The notes below the pieces were generated by a model. It saw only the letters and a program-made list of their open reading frames with translations, had not been told where the DNA came from and did not search any database. Shown piece by piece: positions 49,998-59,804 of a stretch of DNA of 64,000 nucleotides. Position numbers and translations under genes: made by a program. The stretch covers positions 1,184,041-1,248,040 of the forward strand of contig NZ_CP117180.1 of the NCBI RefSeq assembly GCF_033971325.1, in the 5' to 3' direction. Each line of letters begins with the position of its first letter. Position 1 is the stretch's first letter. Source of the DNA: Hydrogenobacter sp. T-2. GTDB taxonomy: Bacteria > Aquificota > Aquificia > Aquificales > Aquificaceae.

Positions 49998-51970
49998 ACT
50001 TCCACCTTTTGTTTTTTCTTTATCCAATTAAGCAGTCCACCTGCCAATAGCACAGAAACTTGCTTAGGTGTAAGGTTGTATTTGCATACTATTTGCTCTC
50101 CCGTGGTCTTGTTTATAACCACCACCTCCTGTCCAGCCTGTAGTCTTTGAGTGAGCTCTGGTATTTCTATCTCATCACCCAGAGAGAACTTGCTGTAGTC
50201 CTCTTTGTTTACAAATTCCAAGGGCACTATGCCAAAGTTTACAAGATTTGCATGGTGTATCCTTGCAAAAGACTTGGCTATAACCGCACGCACTCCAAGA
50301 AATCTGGGGGCAAGTGCTGCATGTTCTCTGGATGAGCCTTGACCGTAATTTTCACCACCTATTATTATGTTGGCTTTTCCTTTCTCATCCCTTATCTTCT
50401 TGGCTCTTGAGACGAACTCTGGGTCTACGTAGTGGTAAACATACTCGCTTATGGCGTAGATGTTAGACCTAAGGGGTAGTATTTTTGCACCTGCGGGCAT
50501 TATGTGGTCTGTGGTTATGTTGTCTCCCACTATAAGGCTTACTTCTCCCTCTATGAGCTCTGGCATTTCGTCAAACTCAGGTAGAGGCTTTATGTTTGGA
50601 CCTCTGTATATTTCCACCTTTCTCGCCTCTTCTTCAGGCAGTGGTGGTATAAAGGCTTCATCGCCGTATGGAAAGCTTTCTGGTAGCTCCACTCTTATCC
50701 ACTTTATACCCTCTCTCTCTGCTAATTTTCTTGGGTCTATTATCTCTCCCGCTATGGCACAGGCTACACAAACCTCTGGAGATGCAAGGTATACTTTCGC
50801 ATCAGGCGTGCCAGACCTTCCTTCAAAGTTTCTGTTAAAGCTCCTAATGGACACTCCACCGCTTGGTGGCGCATATCCCATACCTATGCATGGACCACAG
50901 GCACTTTCCAATATCCTCGCCCCTGCCTTTAGAAAGTTAAGGAGATTACCGTTTTGAGTTATAAGCTCAAGGGCTTGCTTTGAGCCAGGGGCTACCGCAA
51001 ATATAACATCTGGATGAACCTTCCTTCCTTCGAGCATCTTGCCCGCTCTTGTAAGGTCCACGAAGGAGGAATTTGTGCAAGAGCCTATTACTACCTGGTC
51101 TACCTTTGTGCCTTCCACTTCTCTCACAGGCACCACATTATCTGGTGAATGAGGGCAGGCTATTAGTGGTTCAAGCTCAGAAAGGTTTATCTCAATTACT
51201 TCGTCATACTCCGCATCTGGGTCTGGCAAAAGCTCTATCCAGTCCTGCTCCCTGCCTTGAGCTTTAAGATACGCCCTTGTTATCTCATCGGATGGGAATA
51301 TAGAAGTGGTTGCACCAAGCTCCGCTCCCATGTTGGTTATGGTTGCCCTCTCTGGCACAGAAAGCTCTTTTATACCCTCTCCAAAGTATTCAAAAATCTT
51401 TCCTACACCACCCTTTACCGTTAACCTTCTTAAAAGCTCAAGGATTATATCCTTTGCACTGACCCACTCTGGCATCTTACCAGTTAGCTTTACACCTACT
51501 ATCTTTGGCATTTTTAGATAAAAGGGTTCACCAGCCATCGCCGCAGCCACATCAAGACCACCCGCACCTATGGCTATCATACCCACACCGCCAGAGGTAG
51601 GTGTGTGAGAGTCTGAGCCAAGAAGCGTTTTTCCAGGCTTTGCAAACCTTTCCACATGGACTTGATGACATATACCATTACCGGGTTTGGAAAGCCATAT
51701 GCCATACCTTTTGGCAATGCTCATAAGATATTTATGGTCATCTGGGTTTCTAAAGTCCGTTTGTAGCATGTTATGGTCTATGTAGCTAACAGAAAGCTCT
51801 GTTTTGACCCTATCCACTCCCATTGCTTCAAACTGGAGATAAGCCATAGTTCCAGTTGCGTCCTGTGTGAGGGTTTGGTCTATCCTTATGGCTATCTCCT
51901 CACCGGGTATTAGCTTTCCGCTAACAAGGTGCTCCTTTAGTATTTTGTAAGCGACTGTTCCCTTTGCCAT
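49994..51970 (-). CDS. acn: Aconitate hydratase
   Basis: 658 residues, in the range of the shorter monomeric aconitases (mitochondrial/AcnA-related). Cluster ligands are in VIGSCTNSSFVDLTRAG and ESACGPCIGMGYAPPSGG. The swivel domain has ITTDHIMPAGAK and GGENYGQGSSREHAAL, then ANLVNFGIVPLEF. It interconverts citrate and isocitrate. TATAAT and an AAAGGAGG site precede the ATG, making this the head of the acn-(coiled coil)-mdh-fumarase-peptide operon. Confidence 0.95.
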   Translation of the reverse strand: MAKGTVAYKILKEHLVSGKLIPGEEIAIRIDQTLTQDATGTMAYLQFEAMGVDRVKTELSVSYIDHNMLQTDFRNPDDHKYLMSIAKRYGIWLSKPGNGICHQVHVERFAKPGKTLLGSDSHTPTSGGVGMIAIGAGGLDVAAAMAGEPFYLKMPKIVGVKLTGKMPEWVSAKDIILELLRRLTVKGGVGKIFEYFGEGIKELSVPERATITNMGAELGATTSIFPSDEITRAYLKAQGREQDWIELLPDPDAEYDEVIEINLSELEPLIACPHSPDNVVPVREVEGTKVDQVVIGSCTNSSFVDLTRAGKMLEGRKVHPDVIFAVAPGSKQALELITQNGNLLNFLKAGARILESACGPCIGMGYAPPSGGVSIRSFNRNFEGRSGTPDAKVYLASPEVCVACAIAGEIIDPRKLAEREGIKWIRVELPESFPYGDEAFIPPLPEEEARKVEIYRGPNIKPLPEFDEMPELIEGEVSLIVGDNITTDHIMPAGAKILPLRSNIYAISEYVYHYVDPEFVSRAKKIRDEKGKANIIIGGENYGQGSSREHAALAPRFLGVRAVIAKSFARIHHANLVNFGIVPLEFVNKEDYSKFSLGDEIEIPELTQRLQAGQEVVVINKTTGEQIVCKYNLTPKQVSVLLAGGLLNWIKKKQKVEV

Positions 51971-52012
51971 GCGTGCCTCCTTTCAAAAGGTGATGATTTA
52001 TATTATAACTTT

Positions 52013-53698
52013 TTAACCTTTGAGATACCTTTCTACTTCCTGCTTGAGAGTAGGGCTTATACCCAGCCTTCTTAAAGTTCCCTCGTCCGCTTTTAGAAAC
52101 TCGTAGAGGTTTTCAAAATTCCTGTAAATGAGCCTTTTCTTTACTTCTCCTATGCCTTTTACTTTATCCAAGGTGTCCTTTAGACCCTCCTTTAGTCTTA
52201 ATTTCCTGTTGTAGGTAAGTGCAAACCTGTGTGCCTCGTCCCTAATTAGCCCAAAGACTCTGTATAAAATAGGATGTTGGGTCAGCCTTACTTCTTTTCT
52301 TTCCTCCGAGATAAGAATTTCCTCCTCCTTTGCAAGGGCATAGACCTTTATTGGTAAGGAAAATTTGTCTCTCACTCTTATAGCAACACTGAGCTGTCCA
52401 TAACCACCGTCTATAAGCCAAAGGTCTGGCATTTTTTCCTCGCCTTCCTTTAGCCTTCTTGCTCTCCGTGAAAGGACTTCTTCCAAAGCTCTATAGTCAT
52501 CTATCCCTTCAAAGCTCTTTATTCTGTATCTTCTATAAGCTCTTTTGTTCATGCTTCCCATTTCCCACACTACGCAAGAACCAACAGTGTATTCACCATA
52601 AAAGTGAGAAATATCAAAACCCTCTATTCTCTCTGGCATTGGAATACGTAGCACCCTATGAAACTCCTCCCTAAGAACCACAGGGTCAAGATGGTGTCCA
52701 AGGTTTTCCCTTATGAGTTCCTCAAGCTCTGGGCTTATATCCCTTCTTAGCTCAAAGTTTCCTCTTTGAGAGAGCCACCATAGGGTTTCTTCCGAAAGCT
52801 CAAAGTTCACAAGCAGGTTTTGAGGCAGAGGGCTCGTGTAGTAAAATCCCAGCAAAAACTCCTCAAGGTCTTCTTCCCTCTCAAGGACAAAAACTTGCTT
52901 GTCCACAAGCCTTCCAGACCTAATGAGAAAAACACCCAAAACCCTACCCATAGCGTAAAGAATATCCGCATTACCATATTCAAGCCCAGAGACCCTTTGA
53001 CCCTTAGAGAGGTTTTCCAAAGCCTGTATTTGGTCTCTTAGCATGGCACATCTTTCAAAGTTAAGCCTTTGCATTTCCTCTTCTATCTTTTGGTATAGCT
53101 CCTCTAAAACTTCGCTCACCTCTCCAGAGAGCAAAGCAATAGCGGATTTTACCGACAGCCTATAAGATTCCTTGTCTATAAGACCACAGCAAGGTCCAGA
53201 GCAAAGTCCAAGATGATAATCCATACAGGGTTCTTTTCTTTCAGGGATTGGGTCGCAGGTTCTGAGTTTAAACACCCTGTGAATAAGTCTTTTAACCTTT
53301 TTAGCCTTTGAGGTGCTAAAGAAAGGTCCAAAAAGCTGTCCTCTATGTTCTGTGCCTCTTACCACTCTTACAGTAGGATATGGCTCATCGGTCAATAAAA
53401 GTAGAGGATAGCCACCGCCATACTTGTGGAGCACATTATAACGAGGTTTGTGGAGTTGAATAAGGTCTACTTCCAGCGTTAAGGCTTCAAAGGTGTTGCG
53501 TGTTATAACCCACTCCACAGAAGTGGAGTTTTCTATAATAGCTTTTTCCTTGCTGTCCTTTTCCGCCAGCTTGTAGTGTTGAAGGAGCCTATCCCTAAGG
53601 TTTTTTGCCTTACCTATGTATATGGGTTTGTTGCCCCTTTTGAAAAGGTATACGCCGGGTTTTTCTGGTGCCTTTTGAAGTTCTTCAAGGCTTAGCAT
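52013..53698 (-). CDS. uvrC: Excinuclease ABC subunit C
   Basis: 561 residues from the ATG at 53698. The GIY-YIG nuclease opens KPGVYLFKRGNKPIYIGKAKNL; CMDYHLGLCSGPCCGLIDKE is the cysteine-containing linker; the UVR motif, the RNase H-like domain (IEGFDISHFYG, LIDGGYGQL) and a C-terminal HhH pair (LDKVKGIGEVKKRLIYRNF) follow. It makes both incisions in nucleotide excision repair. TATTAT ends 6 nt before this ATG, so the longer frame is not used. Confidence 0.94.
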   Translation of the reverse strand: MLSLEELQKAPEKPGVYLFKRGNKPIYIGKAKNLRDRLLQHYKLAEKDSKEKAIIENSTSVEWVITRNTFEALTLEVDLIQLHKPRYNVLHKYGGGYPLLLLTDEPYPTVRVVRGTEHRGQLFGPFFSTSKAKKVKRLIHRVFKLRTCDPIPERKEPCMDYHLGLCSGPCCGLIDKESYRLSVKSAIALLSGEVSEVLEELYQKIEEEMQRLNFERCAMLRDQIQALENLSKGQRVSGLEYGNADILYAMGRVLGVFLIRSGRLVDKQVFVLEREEDLEEFLLGFYYTSPLPQNLLVNFELSEETLWWLSQRGNFELRRDISPELEELIRENLGHHLDPVVLREEFHRVLRIPMPERIEGFDISHFYGEYTVGSCVVWEMGSMNKRAYRRYRIKSFEGIDDYRALEEVLSRRARRLKEGEEKMPDLWLIDGGYGQLSVAIRVRDKFSLPIKVYALAKEEEILISEERKEVRLTQHPILYRVFGLIRDEAHRFALTYNRKLRLKEGLKDTLDKVKGIGEVKKRLIYRNFENLYEFLKADEGTLRRLGISPTLKQEVERYLKG

Positions 53699-53714
53699 AG
53701 TTATATAATATGTG

Positions 53715-54641
53715 CTATTCAAATAAACTAACCTTTTCTTTGAGCCTTCTTGTCGCTATCTCATAGTAGTGCTTATTTATCTCAATGCCAATAAACCTTC
53801 TACCTGTCTCTTTACAAGCTATAGCAGTAGAGCCACTACCCATAAAAGGGTCAACCACCAAGGCTTTTTCTTTTGTGGTAAGTTCAATCAGAAACCTCAA
53901 GAGTTTTATAGGTTTTACGCTTGGATGGTCATTGAAAGCACCCTTTTCTTTCCTGTCTGGTTTTTCAATTAGAAAATATCTATCCATAACCTCATCTATG
54001 CTATCTGTGGTTATTATGTTAGACGGGAACATCCCTTTTCCTTGCTTTATTTTGACATTAAACAACCCAACTCCATACTTTGCAAAATTTTCCAATAATG
54101 TGCCTTCTGGAGGCTTTTGAGCCACCATTATAGGCTCGTAGTTGCTTTTTACCTTCGGGACTTTGTATGCTCTTAGCTCTTCTCTTAGTTTTTCTTTCAC
54201 CTCGGGAGGAAAAGCAGTTCTATCAAGAAAATGTTCAAGGCTAAAAGCCTTTGGCTGATTTTGTGTATATATCCATAGAAATATATCTCTAACCCAAAAC
54301 CCAGCATCCTCCGTAGAACATACAAGCCTATGGAACAATCTTGGATGGGAAAAAGAGAGAAACCAACCACCCGGCTTTAAAATCCTGAAAACCTTATAAG
54401 CTACAGAGGAGAACCATTTTCCAAACTCTACAGCCTGCTCTGGAGAAAATTTCATACCTACAGGTAAGTATTTAACAGTTCCTACACTGCTTTTTGCCCT
54501 CAATACCTCTTCATGAGACCATTTATCGTCAAGTTTATCAAGAAAATAAGGTGGGTCTGTAAGGACTAAGTCCACAGTATTCTCTGGTATTTTTTCCAAC
54601 CAAACAAGTGCATCACCAAGTATTAGTTCTATATCTTTCAT
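53715..54641 (-). CDS. Type II DNA methyltransferase (N6-adenine or N4-cytosine, beta-type order)
   Basis: 308 residues. Catalytic motif IV DLVLTDPPYFLDKLDDKW comes first (about residue 25) and the SAM-binding FxGxG motif in VDPFMGSGSTAIACKETGRRFIGIEI comes near the end, the order of beta-class enzymes. The ATG overlaps the stop of the HNH nuclease gene (ATGA). It should protect the host against the nuclease. DPPY rather than SPPY favours adenine, but the recognition site cannot be read. Confidence 0.88.
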   Translation of the reverse strand: MKDIELILGDALVWLEKIPENTVDLVLTDPPYFLDKLDDKWSHEEVLRAKSSVGTVKYLPVGMKFSPEQAVEFGKWFSSVAYKVFRILKPGGWFLSFSHPRLFHRLVCSTEDAGFWVRDIFLWIYTQNQPKAFSLEHFLDRTAFPPEVKEKLREELRAYKVPKVKSNYEPIMVAQKPPEGTLLENFAKYGVGLFNVKIKQGKGMFPSNIITTDSIDEVMDRYFLIEKPDRKEKGAFNDHPSVKPIKLLRFLIELTTKEKALVVDPFMGSGSTAIACKETGRRFIGIEINKHYYEIATRRLKEKVSLFE

Positions 54642-55348
54642 AGTTCTTTCCCTTCATATTTTAGCTTTAAAATTTTGTAAACCTGTTTTTGAACCTCTTC
54701 AGATGCCCTCAACACTACTCTTGGATTTGCTATGGTTATAACTCTTCCGAGTTTATCAAAGACGAACCAATCTCTGTATGCACGGTTACATTCATCACAC
54801 TGGGGTATGTATCCCTTAGATTCGTCCTTAGGGTCTATGTGAGCCCTTTGGAGCTTTGTTATGCGTCTTGGATTTTTTAGATTTGGTTTTCCCTCCTCCG
54901 AACCACAAGTAGCACATCTGTAATTGTAAACTTGTTTAAGTTTTTCGAAATCCACATCACTAATTCCAACTTTTCTATGTGGAGTCCAACCGGGATAAGG
55001 CTCTTCAAGAGACACCAAAAGGTAGCTATCCTTTGGAATTTTTACTTCCAAATGATTTCCTCTCGTGGATGATATTATATACCAACCCTTTTGTCTTGCA
55101 AGATGTCTTGCTTGTTGAACATCATTGGTATCAGGATACAAACTCCTGATAAACTGGGTTAGCTCAGACTTAGAAACTGGTCTGGTTTTGGGGTAATCTT
55201 TTGCGAGATATACTAGAACAAGCCCATCTTTAGTATACTTACCATTTTTTATAAGATGTGGTAGTTTTACACCTCTGTCTTTTAAGTGCTTCTCCCAATA
55301 AACCCTTACAAGTTCATATATACTCCTAATCTCTTCATCGCTTAGCAT
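54638..55348 (-). CDS. HNH restriction endonuclease
   Basis: 236 residues. Two zinc-type pairs CATCGSEEGK and CDECNRAYRDW flank the HNH histidine region RITKLQRAHIDPKD, and YIPQCDECN provides the asparagine. The first 130 residues carry a helical DNA-binding-like part (DTNDVQQARHLARQKGWYII). It is transcribed first, with the methylase in a 4-nt overlap: a compact type II system. An extended -10 (TGATATAAT) lies 11 nt before the ATG, so the leader is at most about 5 nt. Confidence 0.85.
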   Translation of the reverse strand: MLSDEEIRSIYELVRVYWEKHLKDRGVKLPHLIKNGKYTKDGLVLVYLAKDYPKTRPVSKSELTQFIRSLYPDTNDVQQARHLARQKGWYIISSTRGNHLEVKIPKDSYLLVSLEEPYPGWTPHRKVGISDVDFEKLKQVYNYRCATCGSEEGKPNLKNPRRITKLQRAHIDPKDESKGYIPQCDECNRAYRDWFVFDKLGRVITIANPRVVLRASEEVQKQVYKILKLKYEGKEL

Positions 55349-55409
55349 TTCAGGTTCAAATTATATCATGCGGAGACTCCTTCATCTCCAAGCCCTTCCC
55401 AGCTATTTT

Positions 55410-56297
55410 TCAAGGCTTAACATCAAGGTAAATATATAACTCCGAAAGGAGCTTTTCCACCGCCTTTTCTTTTTGCTTTGCCTCTAGAATAAGGTCTATT
55501 CTGTTTCCACCAAAGTGGTTGAGGAAGTCCATAAGGTCTTCTACCTTTATCCAGTCTCCGTGTTCACCAAAGCGATGCTTTCCCTCTGGCTCAGAGGATA
55601 GATGAAACTCTGGCACTCGCCCAGACCAAGTTTGCAGTATTTCACTTACCTCAAACTCTGAAGGATTTAGACGGTTATGATAGTAGTCAAAAACTATAGG
55701 TAAGTCCAGCTCCGCATCCAAAAGGTCTCTTACTGTGTAGTGTCTTTCATCGTTCTCCACTGCAAGATATCTATAGAGCCACTGGTTTTCCCTTAGGGTA
55801 TTCTTTAACCTCTTGAGGCTTTCTCTTTTGTCTTCATAAACACCACCTGCATGAACCACTACAACTCCCTCAGCTCCAACGCCTAAGGTTTCCAAAACCC
55901 AAAAGTGATATTCCAATTCCCTCAAAGATGCGTCCACCACCTCCTTTTTTGGAGAGTTTAGCACCACAAACTGTCCTGGGTGCATGGTTATCCTTATTGG
56001 AAACTTCCTCAAGGTCTTGGAAAACTCTCTTAATTTTCCCTCCACCTCCTTCAGCCAGTCCTTTTTGAAAGAGGGATGAGATGCAAAAGGCACAAGGTCT
56101 GAACCCAGCCTGAATATACCACAGCCTAAGGATAGGGAAATCTCTAAGAGCCTTTCAAAGTCTTTTAGGTTTTTCTCTACAGTATACATAAGCCTTTCAT
56201 AGCTAAGGTTTGATAGCCTAAACTTCCTATTAGTAGTTATTTTGCCATCTGCAGTAGAGCAGAAAAACCCTACCTTTATGCCCTTGAGTTCAAACAC
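55410..56297 (-). CDS. uvsE: UV damage endonuclease
   Basis: 295 residues from a GTG at 56297 ([13 protein letters not shown]...). This start is set by TATAAT exactly 6 nt upstream; the longer frame would read through obgE. The TIM-barrel fold is supported by [46 protein letters not shown] and [14 protein letters not shown], with His/Glu/Asp metal ligands. UvsE nicks DNA 5' of UV lesions and other distortions. Confidence 0.9.
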   Translation of the reverse strand: MFELKGIKVGFFCSTADGKITTNRKFRLSNLSYERLMYTVEKNLKDFERLLEISLSLGCGIFRLGSDLVPFASHPSFKKDWLKEVEGKLREFSKTLRKFPIRITMHPGQFVVLNSPKKEVVDASLRELEYHFWVLETLGVGAEGVVVVHAGGVYEDKRESLKRLKNTLRENQWLYRYLAVENDERHYTVRDLLDAELDLPIVFDYYHNRLNPSEFEVSEILQTWSGRVPEFHLSSEPEGKHRFGEHGDWIKVEDLMDFLNHFGGNRIDLILEAKQKEKAVEKLLSELYIYLDVKP

Positions 56298-56319
56298 AGG
56301 GGAATTATACTTATTTCTT
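56298..56319. promoter_or_regulatory. Divergent leaderless promoter, uvsE and obgE
   Basis: The 22-bp gap holds TATAAT on the minus strand (56309-56304), 6 nt from the uvsE GTG, and TATACT on the plus strand (56306-56311), 8 nt from the obgE ATG. The hexamers overlap by four bases in AATTATACTT. Both start codons fit transcription starting within a base or two of translation. Confidence 0.65.
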
Positions 56320-57354
56320 ATGTTCGTTGATAGGGTAAAAATACGCGTTAAGGCTGGGGATGGTGGCAATGGTGCGGTTGCTTTTCTAAGGGAAAAATAC
56401 AGACCCTTTGGTGGTCCTGCGGGTGGAGATGGTGGAAAGGGTGGGGATGTGGTTTTGGTAGCCACAGGGAGAAAACATACCCTTTATGACTTTAAGTTTC
56501 AAGCGCATTTTAAGGCTCAGAGGGGAGAGCATGGTAAAGGGAAAAACCAGAAGGGCAAAGATGGAGAAGACCTAATAATAGAGGTGCCTGTTGGCACGGT
56601 GGTTATTGATGCGGACACTGGAGAAGTCCTTTGCGACCTTGTAAAAGATGGGCAAAGGTGCGTGGTGGCAAAGGGTGGGAGAGGTGGAAGAGGCAACGCA
56701 CACTTTGCAACACCTACCAATCAAACACCAAGATACGCAGAAAAAGGGGAGAAGGGAGAAGAACGGTGGCTCATATTGGAGCTAAAGCTCATAGCGGATG
56801 TGGGTCTTGTAGGGCTTCCTAATGCGGGAAAGTCCACTCTAATATCTGTCCTTACAAGGGCAAAGCCAAAGATAGCGGACTATCCCTTTACTACCCTTTC
56901 TCCTGTCTTGGGTGTTATGGAGTTGGACGAAGAGAGGCATGTGGTAATTGCGGACATCCCCGGTCTTATAGAAGGTGCGAGCCAGGGAAAGGGTCTTGGT
57001 CTTGACTTCCTGAGGCATATAGAAAGAACTAAGTTGCTCCTGCACTTGGTAGACATATCAGATGGAAGGACAGAGGACCCTATAAAAGCCTTTCAAACAG
57101 TCTTGAAGGAGATGGAAAACTACAGTCCAGAACTCCTTAAAAAGCCTCAGATAGTGGTGGGAACAAAACTTGACGCCCTATCAGACAGGTCTTATATAGA
57201 AAGCTTAAAGAAGGTCTTTGAAAGTATGGGTTATCCCTTTGTAGCCATATCCGCTGTGACTGGTGAGAACCTCAATGATTTAAAATACCTCATAGGAAGG
57301 AAGTTAGAGGAGCTTAAGGATGCAGAGCTTGGGAAGATACAAGTTGTCTCTTAG
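56320..57354 (+). CDS. obgE: Obg-family GTPase
   Basis: 344 residues from the ATG at 56320 ([20 protein letters not shown]). The Obg domain is glycine-rich ([28 protein letters not shown]). The G domain has [30 protein letters not shown] and GTKLDAL. No C-terminal OCT domain, as in other short Obg proteins. It assists 50S ribosome assembly and stress responses. The end overlaps the next gene by 35 nt. Confidence 0.95.
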   Translation: MFVDRVKIRVKAGDGGNGAVAFLREKYRPFGGPAGGDGGKGGDVVLVATGRKHTLYDFKFQAHFKAQRGEHGKGKNQKGKDGEDLIIEVPVGTVVIDADTGEVLCDLVKDGQRCVVAKGGRGGRGNAHFATPTNQTPRYAEKGEKGEERWLILELKLIADVGLVGLPNAGKSTLISVLTRAKPKIADYPFTTLSPVLGVMELDEERHVVIADIPGLIEGASQGKGLGLDFLRHIERTKLLLHLVDISDGRTEDPIKAFQTVLKEMENYSPELLKKPQIVVGTKLDALSDRSYIESLKKVFESMGYPFVAISAVTGENLNDLKYLIGRKLEELKDAELGKIQVVS

Positions 57355-58255
57355 TCCACATCAACCACAGGAAATAGAACCCAATGAAATAGAAGAATCT
57401 TTGCAGTTTTCCGACCTTGCGGAAGAGCCAAGGGTATACGATGGATACGTGCCAGAAAATTTCAATCTTGTGTTTATAGACGGAGTAAGACGCACCGAGT
57501 GTCTTGCCTATGTTAGAGATGAGGAAACAGGGGAGAGTTTTGAAGGTGCTTTCTTATCCTTGGGTGCTGGTGCTTTAAGGATAGAATATGGAAGGCTAAA
57601 CCTCTTAAGGGAATCTCTTATACTCCATAGAGTGGAACGGCTTTTCTTTCATAAAGGTGGTATTCTTATGGACGAATTGCTTGGCTTTAGACCGTATCCG
57701 GTTGAGGGAGAGCTTTCTGTGGAAATTAACAGATACATGAAAGAAGAGCTTGAGGCAAGGCTTGCCCTACAAATTCAAAAGGAAGTCAAGGACAGTCTTG
57801 TAATATGCGATGGAACTTTGAGCTATAAGCTCAGGAAAACGCCCTTTCTGGGTCTTGTAAAAAGCATGAAAAAGCTCTATATGGATAGGTCGTATCTTCC
57901 TCTTTTATACATTTTGAAGCCTGGACAAAGAAGTCCCATAGTGAAAGTTCACCATCAGCAGGAACAAGAAGAGAAGGAAAAGGTAGATAAATATACATGG
58001 TATGTAAAGCTCACAGAACACGAAGGGCTACAAGGTCTTGTAAGAGTTGAGGTCTTCAAAAGGGACTTTGAAGAGGTCAAAAGACTTGCCAACATTTCCG
58101 CAGGAGTGCTTCCTCTCTTTGCCAGCCAATCCTTCCAAGATAGAAGGTCGCCTCAAAATCTTTTACCCATAGGTAGGCTTGAAAAGTTTCTCAGACTTCA
58201 TTTAGGTCCATACCGCATTATAAGGAGGCAGATAGAGAGCTTTTTCTATGCTTGA
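57320..58255 (+). CDS. NurA-like nuclease-domain protein
   Basis: 311 residues. [16 protein letters not shown] (about residue 50) and [14 protein letters not shown] (about 155) look like the two acidic strand motifs of the NurA fold, with the later [29 protein letters not shown] in the usual place of its C-terminal part. In archaea NurA resects DNA ends with HerA; no HerA gene is near. Assignment is moderate. It overlaps obgE by 35 nt and the following carrier by 8 nt. Confidence 0.55.
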   Translation: MQSLGRYKLSLSPHQPQEIEPNEIEESLQFSDLAEEPRVYDGYVPENFNLVFIDGVRRTECLAYVRDEETGESFEGAFLSLGAGALRIEYGRLNLLRESLILHRVERLFFHKGGILMDELLGFRPYPVEGELSVEINRYMKEELEARLALQIQKEVKDSLVICDGTLSYKLRKTPFLGLVKSMKKLYMDRSYLPLLYILKPGQRSPIVKVHHQQEQEEKEKVDKYTWYVKLTEHEGLQGLVRVEVFKRDFEEVKRLANISAGVLPLFASQSFQDRRSPQNLLPIGRLEKFLRLHLGPYRIIRRQIESFFYA

Positions 58256-59117
58256 GGTCTTTCTTACCGTAAGCATTGCATACATACTCAAAAGGCTTGG
58301 TCTATTTTCCGAGGAACATTCTAAAGTTTTGGTAAACTACGTGTTATATTTTGCCCTTCCTTTGTTAAGTTTTAAAACCGCACATAATATAGGTCTTTCT
58401 AAGGAAGTGGCTTTTATCGGCGTTGGTGCTTGGCTTGTAATAGCTCTGTGTATACTCACTTCGTATCTCGTAGGTAAGGCTCTCAAGCTCAAAAAATCAG
58501 ACCTCAGGACGCTTATGATGGCTTCCGCCTTTGGCAATACAGCCTTTCTTGGCTATCCTTACAGTTTTACCTACTTTGGAGAAGAAGGGCTAAAGTATGC
58601 GGTTATTTACGACAGCGTAGGTTCTTTTCTTGCGGTCTCTTCTGTGGGCTTTTTAATAGTGAGTGGCAATCTTCAATTAAGGTCCATAATACTCTTTCCA
58701 CCCTTTCTTGGCTTGTTATTTGGCTTTCTGCTAAGGGCTTATGAGCTTCCAGCCTTCTTTTGGAAATTTGTGGACTTTTCTATTGCATCGCTACTGCCAG
58801 TGGTTTTGTTTTCTCTGGGTCTTTCCCTTAAGTTTTCTCATGTTGGTAAAGGTCTTAAACTCTTGGCTACCGCCATTGGCATAAAGATGTTCCTATCTCC
58901 ACTTTTTGCCCTTTTGGTATTTAAAGCCTTGCCTGTGAGCGAAACCGCTTACAGGGTCTCTGTGCTTGAGTCCGCTATGCCTACCATGATAACCGCAAGC
59001 CTTTTGGTGCTAAGGTATGGGCTCAACCATAGCCTTGCCTTTGCCAGTGCAGGTCTTGGCATTCTTTTGAGTTTTTTGAGCATTCCCGCATGGGTTTATA
59101 TCCTAAATAAGCTCTAA
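58248..59117 (+). CDS. AEC-family (auxin efflux carrier-like) membrane transporter
   Basis: 289 residues with about ten hydrophobic helices. [32 protein letters not shown] and [21 protein letters not shown], then [18 protein letters not shown], are AEC/MleP-like patterns. Bacterial members move malate, malonate or other dicarboxylates, which would suit this metabolism, but substrate is not provable. The end overlaps the convergent MNT gene by 4 nt. Confidence 0.82.
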   Translation: MLEVFLTVSIAYILKRLGLFSEEHSKVLVNYVLYFALPLLSFKTAHNIGLSKEVAFIGVGAWLVIALCILTSYLVGKALKLKKSDLRTLMMASAFGNTAFLGYPYSFTYFGEEGLKYAVIYDSVGSFLAVSSVGFLIVSGNLQLRSIILFPPFLGLLFGFLLRAYELPAFFWKFVDFSIASLLPVVLFSLGLSLKFSHVGKGLKLLATAIGIKMFLSPLFALLVFKALPVSETAYRVSVLESAMPTMITASLLVLRYGLNHSLAFASAGLGILLSFLSIPAWVYILNKL

Positions 59118-59467
59118 GAAAGCCAGACAACCTCCCTTTGCAAAACCTCTCTGTAAAACCTCGTATCCTTTAGCTTTTCTATCTCCTCTTCTGTATAAAC
59201 CAGCAAGTCCGCAGGCACAGGAAGTTCAGTGGTATCAAAGGCAAGAGGTCTTCTTATAAAGGGTTCATCGCTTTTGGAAACTACCACCACTATATCCACA
59301 TCGCTTCCCACGTTCCAATCTCCTCTTGCGTAAGAGCCGAAATAACCCACCTTTACCACTTCGGGATGTTCTTTTTTTACCTTCTTCGTCCATTCAACGA
59401 GAGCCTTTTCCACATCTTCCTTAGAGACCCATCTGAAGACGGACGAATTCAAGAACCTTACTGGCAT
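59114..59467 (-). CDS. MNT-type nucleotidyltransferase (antitoxin of HEPN-MNT pair)
   Basis: 117 residues. The polymerase-beta-like core is [24 protein letters not shown] (GS-x-DxD). In HEPN-MNT modules this protein AMPylates or otherwise silences the HEPN RNase. Its start overlaps the HEPN gene by 47 nt, so expression is tightly linked. Confidence 0.87.
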   Translation of the reverse strand: MPVRFLNSSVFRWVSKEDVEKALVEWTKKVKKEHPEVVKVGYFGSYARGDWNVGSDVDIVVVVSKSDEPFIRRPLAFDTTELPVPADLLVYTEEEIEKLKDTRFYREVLQREVVWLS

Positions 59468-59804
59468 AATCTATTGCCTCCTTTGCTTGCTTCTGTGTAA
59501 AGTGTTCGTAAGGTGCACCCATAGGAAAGCCGTTGGGATATCTTGTGGGTATGTAATAAAGGTCAAGCATTTTGGCAAGGTCTAAAAGCTCTTCAGGGAT
59601 TTCTATTGGTAAATCCTTAAGCAGTCTGCTAAGAGAATGACCCCAAGCTTCTTGCTTAAAGTAATAGTGAAGAGCCTTTAGAGCTTTTTCTGCGGACTGA
59701 TGGCTGGCAAAACACGCCCATTCGTAATCCCCCATCTCCAAAGACCTTTTGGCATGCTCAAGGTCTCGCTCAGCCTGTTTATACCAATCTATGCTTCTAT
59801 CCAT
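59421..59804 (-). CDS. HEPN-domain protein (toxin of HEPN-MNT pair)
   Basis: 127 residues. The HEPN family opening [40 protein letters not shown] is clear, followed by [41 protein letters not shown] proteins of this kind are RNases controlled by the partner MNT protein. TATAAT ends 7 nt before the ATG on the minus strand and is part of a palindrome shared with the tRNA-Leu promoter. Confidence 0.87.
   Translation of the reverse strand: MDRSIDWYKQAERDLEHAKRSLEMGDYEWACFASHQSAEKALKALHYYFKQEAWGHSLSRLLKDLPIEIPEELLDLAKMLDLYYIPTRYPNGFPMGAPYEHFTQKQAKEAIDYASKVLEFVRLQMGL

Noticed and set aside
55410-56465. A 351-residue uvsE starting at 56465
   Set aside because: The extra N-terminus is proline/serine-rich antisense of the obgE Obg domain and lies upstream of the TATAAT.
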